Of a stretch of DNA of 64,000 bases, positions 1 through 9,184 are shown piece by piece; the first letter of the stretch is position 1, and each line of letters begins with the position of its first letter. This DNA comes from JABDMD01 sp965203475 (lineage in GTDB: Bacteria; Pseudomonadota; Gammaproteobacteria; UBA4575), in NCBI GenBank assembly GCA_965203475.1, contig OZ241890.1, forward strand, positions 1,364,001 through 1,428,000, in the 5' to 3' direction. The notes below the pieces were generated by a model, which had not been told where the DNA came from, made no database searches, and saw nothing but the letters and a program-made list of their open reading frames with translations. The translations under genes were made by a program, and so were the position numbers.

Positions 1-64
1 GTAATCTTTGTAAACGTACTAAGGGTGTATTTCCTACAAACTCTTCTATCGTTGGAATGTTCAT
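1..64 (-). CDS. cysM: Cysteine synthase B, N-terminal fragment (cut by window edge)
   Basis: Only the first 21 codons are inside the window, read from an ATG at 64. The translation contains the stretch GNTPLVRLQR, the conserved N-terminal motif of O-acetylserine sulfhydrylases, PLP enzymes that make cysteine from O-acetylserine. The 'LQR' wording is more like CysM than CysK. It starts 3 bp after the acpS stop on the same strand, and an acpS-cysM neighbourhood is known in gammaproteobacteria. The identification rests on a short stretch. Confidence 0.75.
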   Translation of the reverse strand, partial: MNIPTIEEFVGNTPLVRLQRL

Positions 65-67
65 TTG

Positions 68-454
68 TTAATTCTCTTTTTGAAAAATTATAGCGTGGGC
101 TATGGCATAATTTTTTTCATCTGAAATACTAACATGTATATCTAAATTGTCAGCATGGATTTCACGAGCAAACGACTCAGTAAAAGCCACTGAAGGCCTA
201 CCCAAACCATCATGTACAATGTACATACAATGCCAATTTACTTGATTACTAATCCCAGTCCCTAGTGCTTTCACAAAGGCTTCTTTTACTGCAAAACGTT
301 TCGCTAAAAATTTAATGGGATCACTGGTTTGCTCTAATTCATTAAGCTCTACTTCGTGTAATATTTTTTCAGCAAATTTTTTCTCATAACGATTAAACGT
401 ATGCTGAATGCGTTCAGTCTCTACAATATCGATACCCGTTCCCAGTACTTTCAT
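68..454 (-). CDS. acpS: Holo-[acyl-carrier-protein] synthase
   Basis: AcpS transfers 4'-phosphopantetheine from CoA to the serine of acyl carrier proteins. The 128-residue product has the family's usual length. It shows GIDIVE at residues 7-12, with the Mg-binding Asp9, and KRFAVKEAF around 52-60, with Glu58, at the same positions as in E. coli. It follows pdxJ by 7 bp, as in the common pdxJ-acpS pair. It may also activate the two ACPs of the exopolysaccharide locus in this window, though that is inference. Confidence 0.97.
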   Translation of the reverse strand: MKVLGTGIDIVETERIQHTFNRYEKKFAEKILHEVELNELEQTSDPIKFLAKRFAVKEAFVKALGTGISNQVNWHCMYIVHDGLGRPSVAFTESFAREIHADNLDIHVSISDEKNYAIAHAIIFQKEN

Positions 455-461
455 ATTACAT

Positions 462-1184
462 CTAATCCCGCATGGCCTGTTTCATTTTCGCCACAGCTTC
501 TTTCAAGCCAACAAACAGTGCATAAGCCACAATAGAGTGACCGATATTTAATTCATGCATTCTTTCAATTTTTGCAATAGGCGCTACATTTTCATAATGT
601 AATCCATGCCCTGCGTTAACCACTATCCCAAGCGATGATGCGTATTTGGCCGCCATTTTAATTTTTTCTAATTCTTGCAATTGGTTTTCATTAGAGGCAT
701 CCGCATAGGTTCCTGTATGCAACTCAACCACAGGTGCACCTGTTTTCGCACAGGCATCAATTACTTTTAAATCAGGTTCTATAAATAATGAAACATTTAT
801 ATCGGCTTCTGTTAAAGCTGCGCATAATTCTGTAATCCGGTCGAGATGGCGAACAACATCCAATCCGCCTTCCGTGGTTAACTCTTGTCTATTTTCAGGA
901 ACGATGCAACAGTTTTCTGGTTTTACATCTAATGCAATATTTTTCATTTCATCGGTGGCTGCCATCTCTAAATTCATACTGGATTGAATAACTTCCTTTG
1001 CTAAATACACATCCGCATCCTGAATATGTCTTCGATCTTCACGCAAATGCATGGTTATTCCATCAGCTCCTGCTGCCTCTGATAGTTGAATAGCTTGTTT
1101 TAAGCCAGGATAGGTTGTAAATCGAGCCTGACGAATTGTGATGACATGATCTAGGTTTACACCCAAACGCACACTACTAGACAT
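462..1184 (-). CDS. pdxJ: Pyridoxine 5'-phosphate synthase
   Basis: PdxJ condenses 1-deoxy-xylulose 5-phosphate with 3-amino-2-oxopropyl phosphate to make pyridoxine 5'-phosphate, in the DXP-dependent vitamin B6 route. The 240-residue TIM-barrel protein has LGVNLDH near the N-terminus, MHLREDRRHI around 46-55, the TTEGGLDV segment and NAGHGL near the C-terminus, all family hallmarks. It lies between recO and acpS in the conserved rnc-era-recO-pdxJ-acpS block. Confidence 0.97.
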   Translation of the reverse strand: MSSSVRLGVNLDHVITIRQARFTTYPGLKQAIQLSEAAGADGITMHLREDRRHIQDADVYLAKEVIQSSMNLEMAATDEMKNIALDVKPENCCIVPENRQELTTEGGLDVVRHLDRITELCAALTEADINVSLFIEPDLKVIDACAKTGAPVVELHTGTYADASNENQLQELEKIKMAAKYASSLGIVVNAGHGLHYENVAPIAKIERMHELNIGHSIVAYALFVGLKEAVAKMKQAMRD

Positions 1185-1222
1185 AACAAATTATTTTTAT
1201 TTTAGTGGTCGAGAAATAGGTT

Positions 1223-1921
1223 CTAAGTTTGCATGAATTGTAATATTTCTCGACTATACAATGTTCGATTGTTTAAATGCCAGTTTATAATACCCCGCAT
1301 GAACTGCTTGGCTTCGGCTAAATAGTGCGAATGCATTTCAAGAGGAGACTGCAAACCAAGCAACGTTTCCCCTTTTACGACATTCCAAACTGAGCTGTAC
1401 TGAGCCACTTTGCTGGCCCCTATTCCAACGTCATAGCGGTAGATTTTTTTGCTGGTAATCGGTGTTTCATGATCCATCTCCTTATCGAGTGAAACCCCAT
1501 GCCCAATAAGGGCCAATAGTTCCACCTCAAACAATCGCAGTATTTTTTCTTTATGAATATCCTCGCCTAATAATTTAATTACATCTCTATATAAGTTGAA
1601 TACTTCATGACTAGGGCTAGATTTTGGCACTAACTTTAGTATTAGCTCATTTAAGTACATCCCAATAATACAAGCATATGTATCTGTTATTTGTTTAGTC
1701 CCAGTAGATTCAATATGCGTAAGCGTATAGAGATCACCCTTTCCCACCCAAGATACAAGTAGTGGCAAAAAGGAATTTTGCACAGAAGAATTTTTTTTCT
1801 TAGAACCTTTGTTTATACAGGATACCAATCCATGCTCCAGTGTTAGCAATTCTAATATTTGGCTAGTCTCTCTATAAGGTCGACTGTGAATACAATAGGC
1901 TTGCTGTAATTGAGTTTTCAT
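1223..1921 (-). CDS. recO: DNA repair protein RecO
   Basis: RecO works with RecR to load RecA on SSB-coated single-stranded DNA and anneals strands in RecFOR recombination. The 232-residue product begins with an OB-fold-like region (QAYCIHSRPYRETSQILELLT), matching the RecO N-terminus. A helical C-terminal part follows. Its ATG overlaps the era stop by one base (TAATG), so the two are probably translationally coupled. Identification rests on the N-terminal motif and position after era. Confidence 0.93.
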   Translation of the reverse strand: MKTQLQQAYCIHSRPYRETSQILELLTLEHGLVSCINKGSKKKNSSVQNSFLPLLVSWVGKGDLYTLTHIESTGTKQITDTYACIIGMYLNELILKLVPKSSPSHEVFNLYRDVIKLLGEDIHKEKILRLFEVELLALIGHGVSLDKEMDHETPITSKKIYRYDVGIGASKVAQYSSVWNVVKGETLLGLQSPLEMHSHYLAEAKQFMRGIINWHLNNRTLYSREILQFMQT

Positions 1922-2808
1922 TAATTTTCAAATTGCGCAATGATATCTTGTTGGTCTTGCCAATTTTGCTTCACTTTAACCCAGGTTTTGAGCATAATTT
2001 TTTGAGCGAATATTTTTTCTAAGCGAATGCGTGCCAATTCGCCAATTTCTTTTAATTTTGACCCTTGTTTTCCAATGACAATTGGTTTTTGAGAATCTTT
2101 TTCTACCCAAATAATTACAGAAATATGCGCTATGGTATCCGTAAAATCGATACTCTCTACCTCCGTATAAATAGCGTATGGTAATTCTTTTTGCAATTTC
2201 ATGATGGCGGAAGCACGAACAATTTCAGAAATAACGAAAGCGTCATCACGATCCCACTGAAATTCAATTGGAAATAAAAACTCAGACTCTGGACATAATT
2301 TACATAATTCAGTTATCAATTCATTTGCATTAGAATCAAATTTTGCTGATAAAGGGATTACGCTTTTGAAGTCATGTAAATTTTTTGTGCTTTCAATAAT
2401 AGGTAGTAACTTGGATTTATCATTTAACTTGTCTATTTTATTTATAACTAAGATTACAGGACTGTTAAGCGATTTAATTTGCTTCAATAAATAGTCATCC
2501 TCTTCATTCCATTGATCTAATTCAACGAGCATTAAAATTATATCCACCTCTTGTAGGCTAGATATTGCATTGCTTATTAACACTTTATTAATAAGTCTTT
2601 TATTATTAAGTTGAATTCCTGGGGTATCTGTTAAAATAAGCTGACATTCCCTCTCCGTTAAAACTCCACGAATATTGTGCCGAGTGGTTTGAGGCTTATG
2701 AGTTGTAATTGAAAGTTGTTTTTTTAGAAGTGTATTAAAAAGAGTAGATTTGCCAACATTTGCTTTCCCTACAATGGCAATAAATCCACAGCGAGTACTA
2801 GCATTCAT
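1921..2808 (-). CDS. era: GTPase Era
   Basis: Era is an essential GTPase that binds the 3' end of 16S rRNA and helps mature the 30S subunit. Residues 14-22 (GKANVGKST) are the G1 loop; most Era proteins have Pro where this one has Ala. DTPG at 61-64 is G3 and NKID at 123-126 is G4. The C-terminal KH domain carries the GKQG RNA-binding loop at about 240. At 295 residues the length is normal. It lies 9 bp downstream of rnc. Confidence 0.97.
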   Translation of the reverse strand: MNASTRCGFIAIVGKANVGKSTLFNTLLKKQLSITTHKPQTTRHNIRGVLTERECQLILTDTPGIQLNNKRLINKVLISNAISSLQEVDIILMLVELDQWNEEDDYLLKQIKSLNSPVILVINKIDKLNDKSKLLPIIESTKNLHDFKSVIPLSAKFDSNANELITELCKLCPESEFLFPIEFQWDRDDAFVISEIVRASAIMKLQKELPYAIYTEVESIDFTDTIAHISVIIWVEKDSQKPIVIGKQGSKLKEIGELARIRLEKIFAQKIMLKTWVKVKQNWQDQQDIIAQFEN

Positions 2809-2817
2809 TCGATAAAT

Positions 2818-3489
2818 TTATCTATATAGTTGTTGAGTTATAAATAGATATGCATGTTCTGCTGCGGCTTGTTCAGCCTTACGCCTGCTGCTACCACTAC
2901 CGATAAATTTATCCTCGCTTAATTCCAACTTGCATTCCATAGTAAAAATTTCATTGCCTGATTTTCCAGTTCTCTCTTTTAAAGAATAAACAGGCAATGC
3001 TAATCCTTTAGATTGCATCACTTCCTGTAATTTAGTTTTAGCATCTTTTAAATGCTCTATGGATGGGATATTTTGCATTCGAGATTGGTATAAATCTAAA
3101 ACAAAGGTTTTTGCGCGTTCAAAACCCTCAGACAAATATACTGCACCTATCACAGCTTCTAAAGCATCGCCAAGAATTGAAGCACGACGCACGCCACCTG
3201 ATTTTAACTCACCTGCCCCAAGCACCAACTGACCGCCTAAATCATGTTCTTTTGCTATTTCGGCCAGTGTTTCTTTTCGAACCAAATAGGCCCGCAATCG
3301 AGTGAGATCCCCTTCTGCATGATCAGGAAAATTAGAATATAACCACTCGGCAACAACAAAGCCTAATAAGGAATCACCCAGATATTCTAAGCGTTCATTA
3401 TTGTTCGAACTGACACTACGATGGGTAAGAGCAATTTGAAAATATTCGGAGCGAAGAAAGGACTCTCCAAGTAAATCAGCGAGACTCAA
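2818..3489 (-). CDS. rnc: Ribonuclease III
   Basis: RNase III cleaves double-stranded RNA in rRNA precursors and mRNAs. The 223-residue product has the signature NERLEYLGDS at 31-40 and the second catalytic segment GDALEAVIGAVYL near 107-119. A C-terminal double-stranded RNA-binding domain runs from about 150 and ends in the typical SSRRKAEQAAAEHAY. Its start overlaps the stop of the upstream DUF4845 gene by 4 bp, indicating one operon with lepB and era. Confidence 0.97.
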   Translation of the reverse strand: MSLADLLGESFLRSEYFQIALTHRSVSSNNNERLEYLGDSLLGFVVAEWLYSNFPDHAEGDLTRLRAYLVRKETLAEIAKEHDLGGQLVLGAGELKSGGVRRASILGDALEAVIGAVYLSEGFERAKTFVLDLYQSRMQNIPSIEHLKDAKTKLQEVMQSKGLALPVYSLKERTGKSGNEIFTMECKLELSEDKFIGSGSSRRKAEQAAAEHAYLFITQQLYR

Positions 3490-3875
3490 TTTTGCTCAGG
3501 TTTTGCATTCAGGGTTTCACGGTAATCGAATTTTACCACGCCATCTAAATTTGCAATAAGTGGTACTCGAACTTCATAGTTAAGTCCAAATTCGACGATG
3601 CCTTTCTTCTTAGTATTGAACACCATATGTTCTCTTTTTACGTTTCGAATACTATTGATATTTAATCGTTTACTGATGGTATCCCATAATTGCTTTTTGT
3701 TTGGTTTTTTGCCCTGCATCTGGACTGCAATCTCCTCGACAATTGCTTTTGCCGCTAAACCATCATAGTACACAGGAAACAATTTAATACCGATGGTTAC
3801 TAAAAACCCTAACAAGGCTAAAATGAACACCCAAAATACAAAAGATGCGCCACGTTGTTGATTTGCACTTTTCAT
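3486..3875 (-). CDS. DUF4845-type small membrane protein
   Basis: This 129-residue protein has one hydrophobic segment at about residues 13-30 (FWVFILALLGFLVTIG), which gives a single-pass inner-membrane topology. The rest is a small extracytoplasmic domain. A protein of this type (DUF4845) commonly sits between lepB and rnc in gammaproteobacteria. Its function is unknown to me. It follows lepB by 14 bp and overlaps rnc by 4 bp. Confidence 0.8.
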   Translation of the reverse strand: MKSANQQRGASFVFWVFILALLGFLVTIGIKLFPVYYDGLAAKAIVEEIAVQMQGKKPNKKQLWDTISKRLNINSIRNVKREHMVFNTKKKGIVEFGLNYEVRVPLIANLDGVVKFDYRETLNAKPEQN

Positions 3876-3889
3876 ATGCTTGCCTCTAG

Positions 3890-4735
3890 TTAAATAATCT
3901 TATTACCAATTCGCTTAAAATTAAATCTTTTACCTGCGAAATCCCAGTTCATCCACACCAAAAAAGCACGGCCCACTAAATTTTCTTCAGGCACAAAGCC
4001 CCAAATACGACTATCACTACTGTGATCTCGATTATCACCTAAAACAAAATAATGGTTCTCTGGTACAACATATTCACCCGGTGATTTATAGCCAGATTGT
4101 TTTATCAAAATTTCATGCAAAACGGTTTCTAAATCTTCGTGCATAATTATTGCGCCATTCATAGAACTATTTGCCCCTTCTCCGTGATATATACCGTTCT
4201 TCACATGACTGATTTCTTTCTCATTAATATATAGTTTTTTATTTTTATAAGTAATCTTATCGCCCGGAAGACCAATTACTCGTTTTATGTAATCATCTGC
4301 AGGATTTTTAGGAAAACGAAATACAGTCACATCACCGCGTTGTGGTTCACCGATGTCTACCACTTTAGTGTGCACTACAGGTAAACGAATTCCATATGCA
4401 AACTTATTTACCAAAATAAAATCCCCATGCAGTAATGTTGGCATCATAGAACCTGATGGAATTCGAAATGGTTCAGCCACAAAGGAACGTAAAATTAAAA
4501 CGATTAATAATATGGGAAAAAAAGATTTGCTAATTTCAATAAACCATGGTTCACGATATTCTTTTTTTCGTGTACTCATACCCTCAGGCTCGTGAATGGC
4601 ATCATAGGACTTTTCCAGTGCCGTTTTTCGTCGACGATCACCCAACAACATTTTATCCAAAAGCCACACTAATCCGGTAACTAGCGTTCCAATGACTAAG
4701 GCTAGTTCAAGGTCAAAATGTAAATCAGATATCAT
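3890..4735 (-). CDS. lepB: Signal peptidase I
   Basis: LepB removes signal peptides from Sec- and Tat-exported proteins at the periplasmic face of the inner membrane. The 281-residue product has two N-terminal membrane segments, at about 12-27 and 72-88. The catalytic Ser96 lies in IPSGSMMPT, the catalytic Lys151 in YIKRVIGLPGD, and the third box is GDNRDHSSDSR. It begins the lepB-DUF4845-rnc-era-recO-pdxJ-acpS-cysM run. lepA, often just upstream in relatives, is replaced here by a tRNA-Pro gene. Confidence 0.97.
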   Translation of the reverse strand: MISDLHFDLELALVIGTLVTGLVWLLDKMLLGDRRRKTALEKSYDAIHEPEGMSTRKKEYREPWFIEISKSFFPILLIVLILRSFVAEPFRIPSGSMMPTLLHGDFILVNKFAYGIRLPVVHTKVVDIGEPQRGDVTVFRFPKNPADDYIKRVIGLPGDKITYKNKKLYINEKEISHVKNGIYHGEGANSSMNGAIIMHEDLETVLHEILIKQSGYKSPGEYVVPENHYFVLGDNRDHSSDSRIWGFVPEENLVGRAFLVWMNWDFAGKRFNFKRIGNKII

Positions 4736-4859
4736 GTAATTTAGATCTAAAGAACATTCATACTTACAAAATGCTTAATGTGGCATTTGCAAATATCACA
4801 ATAGTTAACTAACTAGGACGATTGGGGAAATATGACCATAGATAGTCTAAGTATAAAAG

Positions 4860-4873
4860 CTTATCCCGATAAG
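4860..4873 (-). terminator. Weak hairpin downstream of tRNA-Pro
   Basis: CTTATC and GATAAG form a perfect 6-bp inverted repeat around CC. On the minus strand it is followed by CTTTTAT. It lies about 50 bp past the 3' end of the minus-strand tRNA-Pro gene and upstream of lepB. It could be a weak terminator or processing stem; the loop is very tight and the T run is poor. Confidence 0.25.
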
Positions 4874-4924
4874 TGCGAATTCAACCTGATTATAAGTATC
4901 AATTAGTCTTACTCTAATACTATC

Positions 4925-5001
<77 letters not shown>

Positions 5002-5043
5002 AATAATACTAGAAAAGACAGAATGGAATTATAAATTGGAAAA

Positions 5044-5400
5044 CTAACGTTTTAAAACTTGTAATAAATCTTCAAGCTCTAAACGCATTTGGTTAATGAG
5101 CTGTTGGCTTTGATTGGAGTCTTCCTTAGTTTCAGAACCTGCAAGTTTTTGTCTCGCGCCACCAATAGTATAGCCCTGCTCATATAGCAAACTTCTAATT
5201 TGACGAATTAGAATCACGTCGTGTCGTTGATAGTAGCGGCGATTGCCTCTACGTTTTACAGGCTTTAGAGATGGAAATTCCTGCTCCCAATAACGAAGCA
5301 CATGCGGTTTTACGCCACATAAATCACTGACTTCCCCAATTGTAAAATAGCGTTTCCCGGGGATTGCTGGTAGTTCGTTATTGTTGGTGATTTCCAGCAT
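5044..5400 (-). CDS. MerR-family transcriptional regulator downstream of ihfA
   Basis: The 118-residue product has a MerR-type winged helix-turn-helix at about 18-85. Visible parts are YFTIGEVSDLCGV, the HVLRYWEQEF segment, RRGNRRYYQ in the wing, and a following helix with LLYEQGYTIGGARQKL. A short C-terminal helix (QQLINQMRLELEDLLQVLKR) probably dimerises it. No effector-binding domain follows. A MerR-like gene directly after ihfA is common in gammaproteobacteria; its targets are unknown to me. The start overlaps the ihfA 3' end by 23 bp. Confidence 0.88.
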   Translation of the reverse strand: MLEITNNNELPAIPGKRYFTIGEVSDLCGVKPHVLRYWEQEFPSLKPVKRRGNRRYYQRHDVILIRQIRSLLYEQGYTIGGARQKLAGSETKEDSNQSQQLINQMRLELEDLLQVLKR

Positions 5401-5680
5401 ATGCCTCGACTCGCGCTTTTAATTTTTGCCCCGGGCGAAAAGTAACTACTCGACGAGCAGAAATCGGAATTTCTTCGCCTGTTTTTGGGTTACGCCCTGG
5501 TCTTTGATTTTTATCTCGTAAAATAAAATTACCAAATCCAGATAATTTTACCTCATGACCTTGTTCTAAAGCACAACGAACTTCTTCAAAAAATATTTCA
5601 ACCAATTCTTTTGCTTCGCGTTTGTTTAAGCCTAATTCCTCAAACAAATTTTCTGCAATATCTGCTTTAGTCAGTGCCAT
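5378..5680 (-). CDS. ihfA: Integration host factor subunit alpha
   Basis: IhfA pairs with IhfB to bend DNA sharply at specific sites in replication, recombination and transcription. The 100-residue product has the HU/IHF fold: MALTKADIAENLFEELGL at the start, GHEVKLSGFGNF in the middle, and the GRNPKTGEEIPI DNA-binding arm. It sits 7 bp after pheT, the classic pheST-ihfA arrangement. The partner subunit is encoded at 23816-24136. Confidence 0.97.
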   Translation of the reverse strand: MALTKADIAENLFEELGLNKREAKELVEIFFEEVRCALEQGHEVKLSGFGNFILRDKNQRPGRNPKTGEEIPISARRVVTFRPGQKLKARVEAYAGNHQQ

Positions 5681-5687
5681 GTTAAAG

Positions 5688-8066
5688 TTAACTTCTTATT
5701 TCTGCTCCAACTTTATTTTTAAGTTGAGAAATAATTGTAGAGATTGTTTTTTCTATTTCTTTGTCTGTAAGGGTGCGTGAAAACTCTTGTAAAATCAAGC
5801 CTAAAGAGATGCTTTTCTTCAATTCTGAGATACCTTCACCAGTATAAACACTAAATATAATAACCTTTTGCAAACAATCGATTTCCATTTGCTCAATGTT
5901 TGAACGAATCTCTTCAGAAGTAATATCTTTATCAACAATAAGTGTGATATCCCGACGAATCGAAGGGTATTTTGATAGTGGTGTGAACACCTCGTTGCGA
6001 TCACAATTTAGTAGTTGAGTTAAATTAATTTCAAACAAATAAATCGAAATATCCAAATCAAGTTCTGATTGTATTCGTGGATGTAATTTTCCAAATCTAC
6101 CAATCACTTCTTCGTTAATTAAAACCGAAGCAGCTTGACCTGGATGTAGTGCATTATCACTAACAGTTTTAATGATAATCTCATTTTCTGTTAATCCTGC
6201 AATTTCGAGAAGCCGAATTACTTCTCCTTTAAGATCATAAAAGTCTACTTCGGCTGCTACAGAATCCCAATGCTCTGGTAATACTGGTCCTGCCAATAAG
6301 CCTGCAATTGCTGGAAGTTGCTGCAAATTGTTCTTTTCATTGAGGAAACGTAGCCCATACTCAAATATCCGAATTCGGGACTGTTGGCGATGTAAATTAT
6401 ATTGCGCTGTTTTTAATAAGCCTGGCCAAAGGCTATTTCGCATCACTGCAAGTTCTTGAGAAATTGGATTCGCCAAAACTTTGGAGCTACTAACCTCTCG
6501 CATACAGTTTTCTGTGGTTTGATCGACAAAGCTAAATGATATGATTTCGTGAAACCCAGCATGAGATAAGTATGATTTCATTTCTTGTAAAACATTTTTT
6601 TGGAGACCGCATGGGTTTACCGAAATAGCCTTAACACTTGCCGGCATATTTTCGTAGCCAATGACTCTTGCAACCTCTTCAATAATATCTACATCAATTT
6701 TCAAATCGAAACGATGGCTGGGTGGAATAATAGTTAAACTTGTCCCCTTTGTATCAACACTACATTGCAAACGCTGCATAATGTCTTCGATTTGTTGTGT
6801 AGAAACATCAACTCCTAATAAAGCTTCTACTTTTTCTTGCAAAATATTTATTTTTTCAGGTTTGGGTAATGCAGAAATATTTTCTTCACATATCGCTGGT
6901 CCTGCATTTCCTCCCGCTACTTCAATAATTAATTGAGTCGCACGCTCCATAGCATGTATGCACAAACCAGGATCAACCCCCCGTTCAAATCGATGCGAAG
7001 AATCCGTGTGTAAGCCATAACGTCTAGCTTTACCCAAAATTGCCTCGGGCGTAAAAAATGCACTCTCCAAAAAAATATCTTTTGTGTGATCGTCAACAGC
7101 AGATGAATTCCCGCCCATCACTCCTGCTAGCGCAACTGCAGAATTTTGGTCTGCAATAACTAGCTCATCCGATGTAAGATTAATCTCTTGTCCATCAAGC
7201 AAAACTAATGACTCAGCTGGATGCGCCATCCTCACCTCAATTCCCTTGTGTAATTTATTTACATCAAAGGCATGCATGGGTTGCCCCATTTCTATCATTA
7301 CATAGTTCGTGATATCGATGATGGCATTGATAGAACGAATTCCTGCACGACGCAATCGCTCTTGCATCCACATCGGGCTAGTTAAATTTGTTTTCACACC
7401 TTCAATGATACGACCGACATAGCGTGGACACTGCTCCTGTGCAGATATACTAATGGGAAATGTTGAACCAATTGTATTTTCCACTTTTACGTCCTGCGGA
7501 AGTTCTAAAACACTATCGAGTAATGCCGACACTTCACGTGCCACACCATACATACTCAAACAGTCAGAACGATTTGGCGTGAGATCAATATCGATAACAG
7601 AATCATCCAAACCAAGATTGGAATAAATTTCTTCGCCTAAAGGAGAATCTGCAGGTAGCTCAAGAATGCCATCTGAAGTTTCAGCTAAACCTAACTCAGC
7701 AGCAGAACATAGCATGCCAAATGATTCCACACCGCGTAATTTTTTAGCTTCAATTTTAAAATTATTAGGTAATTCAGCACCAACTTTGGCAAAAGCGACA
7801 ATTAAATTCTCACAAACATTGCTGACTCCACAAATTACCTGTGCAAGTTTTCCACTACCATCATCTACATTACATACATGAAGTTTTTTAGCATCTGGAT
7901 GACTAGTGACTTCAACTACTTTTGCATAGACGATACCAGAAAATTTAGGGGCAGCTGGTTCAATAGCATCAACTTCTAAACCTGCCATCGTCAGAGTGTC
8001 TGCAAGTTGTTGTGTACCTACATTTGGATTGACGTATTCACGCAACCACTTTTCACTTACACGCAT
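5688..8066 (-). CDS. pheT: Phenylalanyl-tRNA synthetase beta subunit
   Basis: PheT and PheS form the (alpha-beta)2 enzyme that charges tRNA-Phe. The 792-residue product is close to the usual 795 for bacteria. An EMAP-type tRNA-binding domain occupies about 40-150 (SHPDAKKLHVCNVD). B3/B4 editing domains follow, with TPNRSDCLS and the HAFDVNKL segment, then B5. The C-terminal FDX-ACB domain (LSKYPSIRRDITLIVDK) ends it. It is 10 bp downstream of pheS. Confidence 0.97.
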   Translation of the reverse strand: MRVSEKWLREYVNPNVGTQQLADTLTMAGLEVDAIEPAAPKFSGIVYAKVVEVTSHPDAKKLHVCNVDDGSGKLAQVICGVSNVCENLIVAFAKVGAELPNNFKIEAKKLRGVESFGMLCSAAELGLAETSDGILELPADSPLGEEIYSNLGLDDSVIDIDLTPNRSDCLSMYGVAREVSALLDSVLELPQDVKVENTIGSTFPISISAQEQCPRYVGRIIEGVKTNLTSPMWMQERLRRAGIRSINAIIDITNYVMIEMGQPMHAFDVNKLHKGIEVRMAHPAESLVLLDGQEINLTSDELVIADQNSAVALAGVMGGNSSAVDDHTKDIFLESAFFTPEAILGKARRYGLHTDSSHRFERGVDPGLCIHAMERATQLIIEVAGGNAGPAICEENISALPKPEKINILQEKVEALLGVDVSTQQIEDIMQRLQCSVDTKGTSLTIIPPSHRFDLKIDVDIIEEVARVIGYENMPASVKAISVNPCGLQKNVLQEMKSYLSHAGFHEIISFSFVDQTTENCMREVSSSKVLANPISQELAVMRNSLWPGLLKTAQYNLHRQQSRIRIFEYGLRFLNEKNNLQQLPAIAGLLAGPVLPEHWDSVAAEVDFYDLKGEVIRLLEIAGLTENEIIIKTVSDNALHPGQAASVLINEEVIGRFGKLHPRIQSELDLDISIYLFEINLTQLLNCDRNEVFTPLSKYPSIRRDITLIVDKDITSEEIRSNIEQMEIDCLQKVIIFSVYTGEGISELKKSISLGLILQEFSRTLTDKEIEKTISTIISQLKNKVGAEIRS

Positions 8067-8076
8067 AATTTAGTAT

Positions 8077-9072
8077 TCAGGAAAACTGTCGCAAAAAACG
8101 AAGATCATTTTCAAAAAATAAACGCAAATCATTTATTTGATAGCGCAACATTGCCAAACGTTCTACACCCATTCCAAAGGCATAACCTCTGTATTTTTCC
8201 GTATCAATTCCTACTTTTGAGAAAACATTGGGATGCACCATTCCACAACCCATTACCTCAAGCCATTTCGTTTTATCGCCTTCATGCATAGCAATATCAA
8301 TTTCTGCCGAAGGTTCTGTAAAGGGAAAATAGGATGGACGAAATCTAACTCTTAAATTTTCGTCTTCAAAAAAGATTTGTAGAAAATCTGTAATGATTCC
8401 TTTTAAATCTACAAATGAAACATTTTTATCCACTAACAAGCCTTCAACTTGGTGAAACATAGGACTGTGCGTAGGATCAGAGTCACATCGATAGACACGT
8501 CCTGGCGCAATAATTCGAATCGGAGGCTTTTGCTCTTGCATAACATGTATTTGCACAGAAGAAGTATGAGTGCGTAATAACAAACCATCATCAAAATAAA
8601 ACGTGTCATGCATCGCTCTTGCAGGATGGTGCTCAGGTATATTTAAAGCTTCAAAGTTATGAAATTCGTCTTCAATTTCCGGTCCTTCTTTGACAACAAA
8701 TCCAAATTGCTGAAAATAATCTTGGATACGCATCAAAGTATGTGTAATTGGATGCAAACTACCAGCACCACGATTTCTACCCGGTAAAGTGATATCTATT
8801 GTTTCAGTCAGTAGCTTTTTGTTAATACTTGCTTCTTGAAGTTCAAGTTTCTTTTTTTCAATTACATTTTGAAGTTGAACTTTCAATTGATTAATTTGTT
8901 GGCCTGCTTCGGGTCGCTCTTCTGCAGGCAACTTGCCAAGAGATTTCAACTTTTCAGTTAATTCACCTTTTTTCCCCAAATACTGAACTCGTAACGCCTC
9001 CAATGAGCCCATATCCTGGGTGGAAGTAATCGCACGTAGAGCTTGTTCTTTTAATGTATTTAGATCTGACAT
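8077..9072 (-). CDS. pheS: Phenylalanyl-tRNA synthetase alpha subunit
   Basis: The catalytic subunit of PheRS. Motif 2 (IIAPGRVYRCDSDPTHSPMFHQ) and motif 3 (GFGMGVERLAMLRY-like, here AFGMGVERLAMLRY) are intact. The N-terminal coiled coil spans about 60-80. I chose the ATG at 9072 (331 aa, MSDLNTLKEQ) because it aligns with PheS N-termini. The open frame extends seven codons further to a GTG at 9093, but that GTG lies against the T tract of an upstream terminator-like hairpin. Confidence 0.96.
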   Translation of the reverse strand: MSDLNTLKEQALRAITSTQDMGSLEALRVQYLGKKGELTEKLKSLGKLPAEERPEAGQQINQLKVQLQNVIEKKKLELQEASINKKLLTETIDITLPGRNRGAGSLHPITHTLMRIQDYFQQFGFVVKEGPEIEDEFHNFEALNIPEHHPARAMHDTFYFDDGLLLRTHTSSVQIHVMQEQKPPIRIIAPGRVYRCDSDPTHSPMFHQVEGLLVDKNVSFVDLKGIITDFLQIFFEDENLRVRFRPSYFPFTEPSAEIDIAMHEGDKTKWLEVMGCGMVHPNVFSKVGIDTEKYRGYAFGMGVERLAMLRYQINDLRLFFENDLRFLRQFS

Positions 9073-9093
9073 TTTATTAAATTTATAACGCAC

Positions 9094-9126
9094 AAAAAAA
9101 GGGAAAGGTATAAACCTTTCCCTTTT
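9094..9126 (-). terminator. Intrinsic terminator/attenuator between rplT and pheS
   Basis: A perfect 9-bp stem (GGGAAAGGT/ACCTTTCCC) with a 4-nt loop is followed on the minus strand by seven T residues. It has the form of a rho-independent terminator, placed between the ribosomal protein genes and pheST. In E. coli, pheST is controlled by attenuation at this same place, so read-through control is plausible. No convincing Phe-rich leader peptide precedes it. Four T residues on the other side make it potentially bidirectional. Confidence 0.8.
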
Positions 9127-9184
9127 GACAGTCGTGCATAGTATTTAGTTGGAGGTACTATAATTCTAGTGAAAGTACAAACCT

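Noticed and set aside
9088..9144. A possible Phe-containing leader peptide overlapping the rplT-pheS hairpin (ATG on the minus strand at about 9144)
   Set aside because: Its Phe codons come only from the terminator's own 3' arm and T tract, there is no ribosome-binding site, and attenuation would need the codons before the stem.
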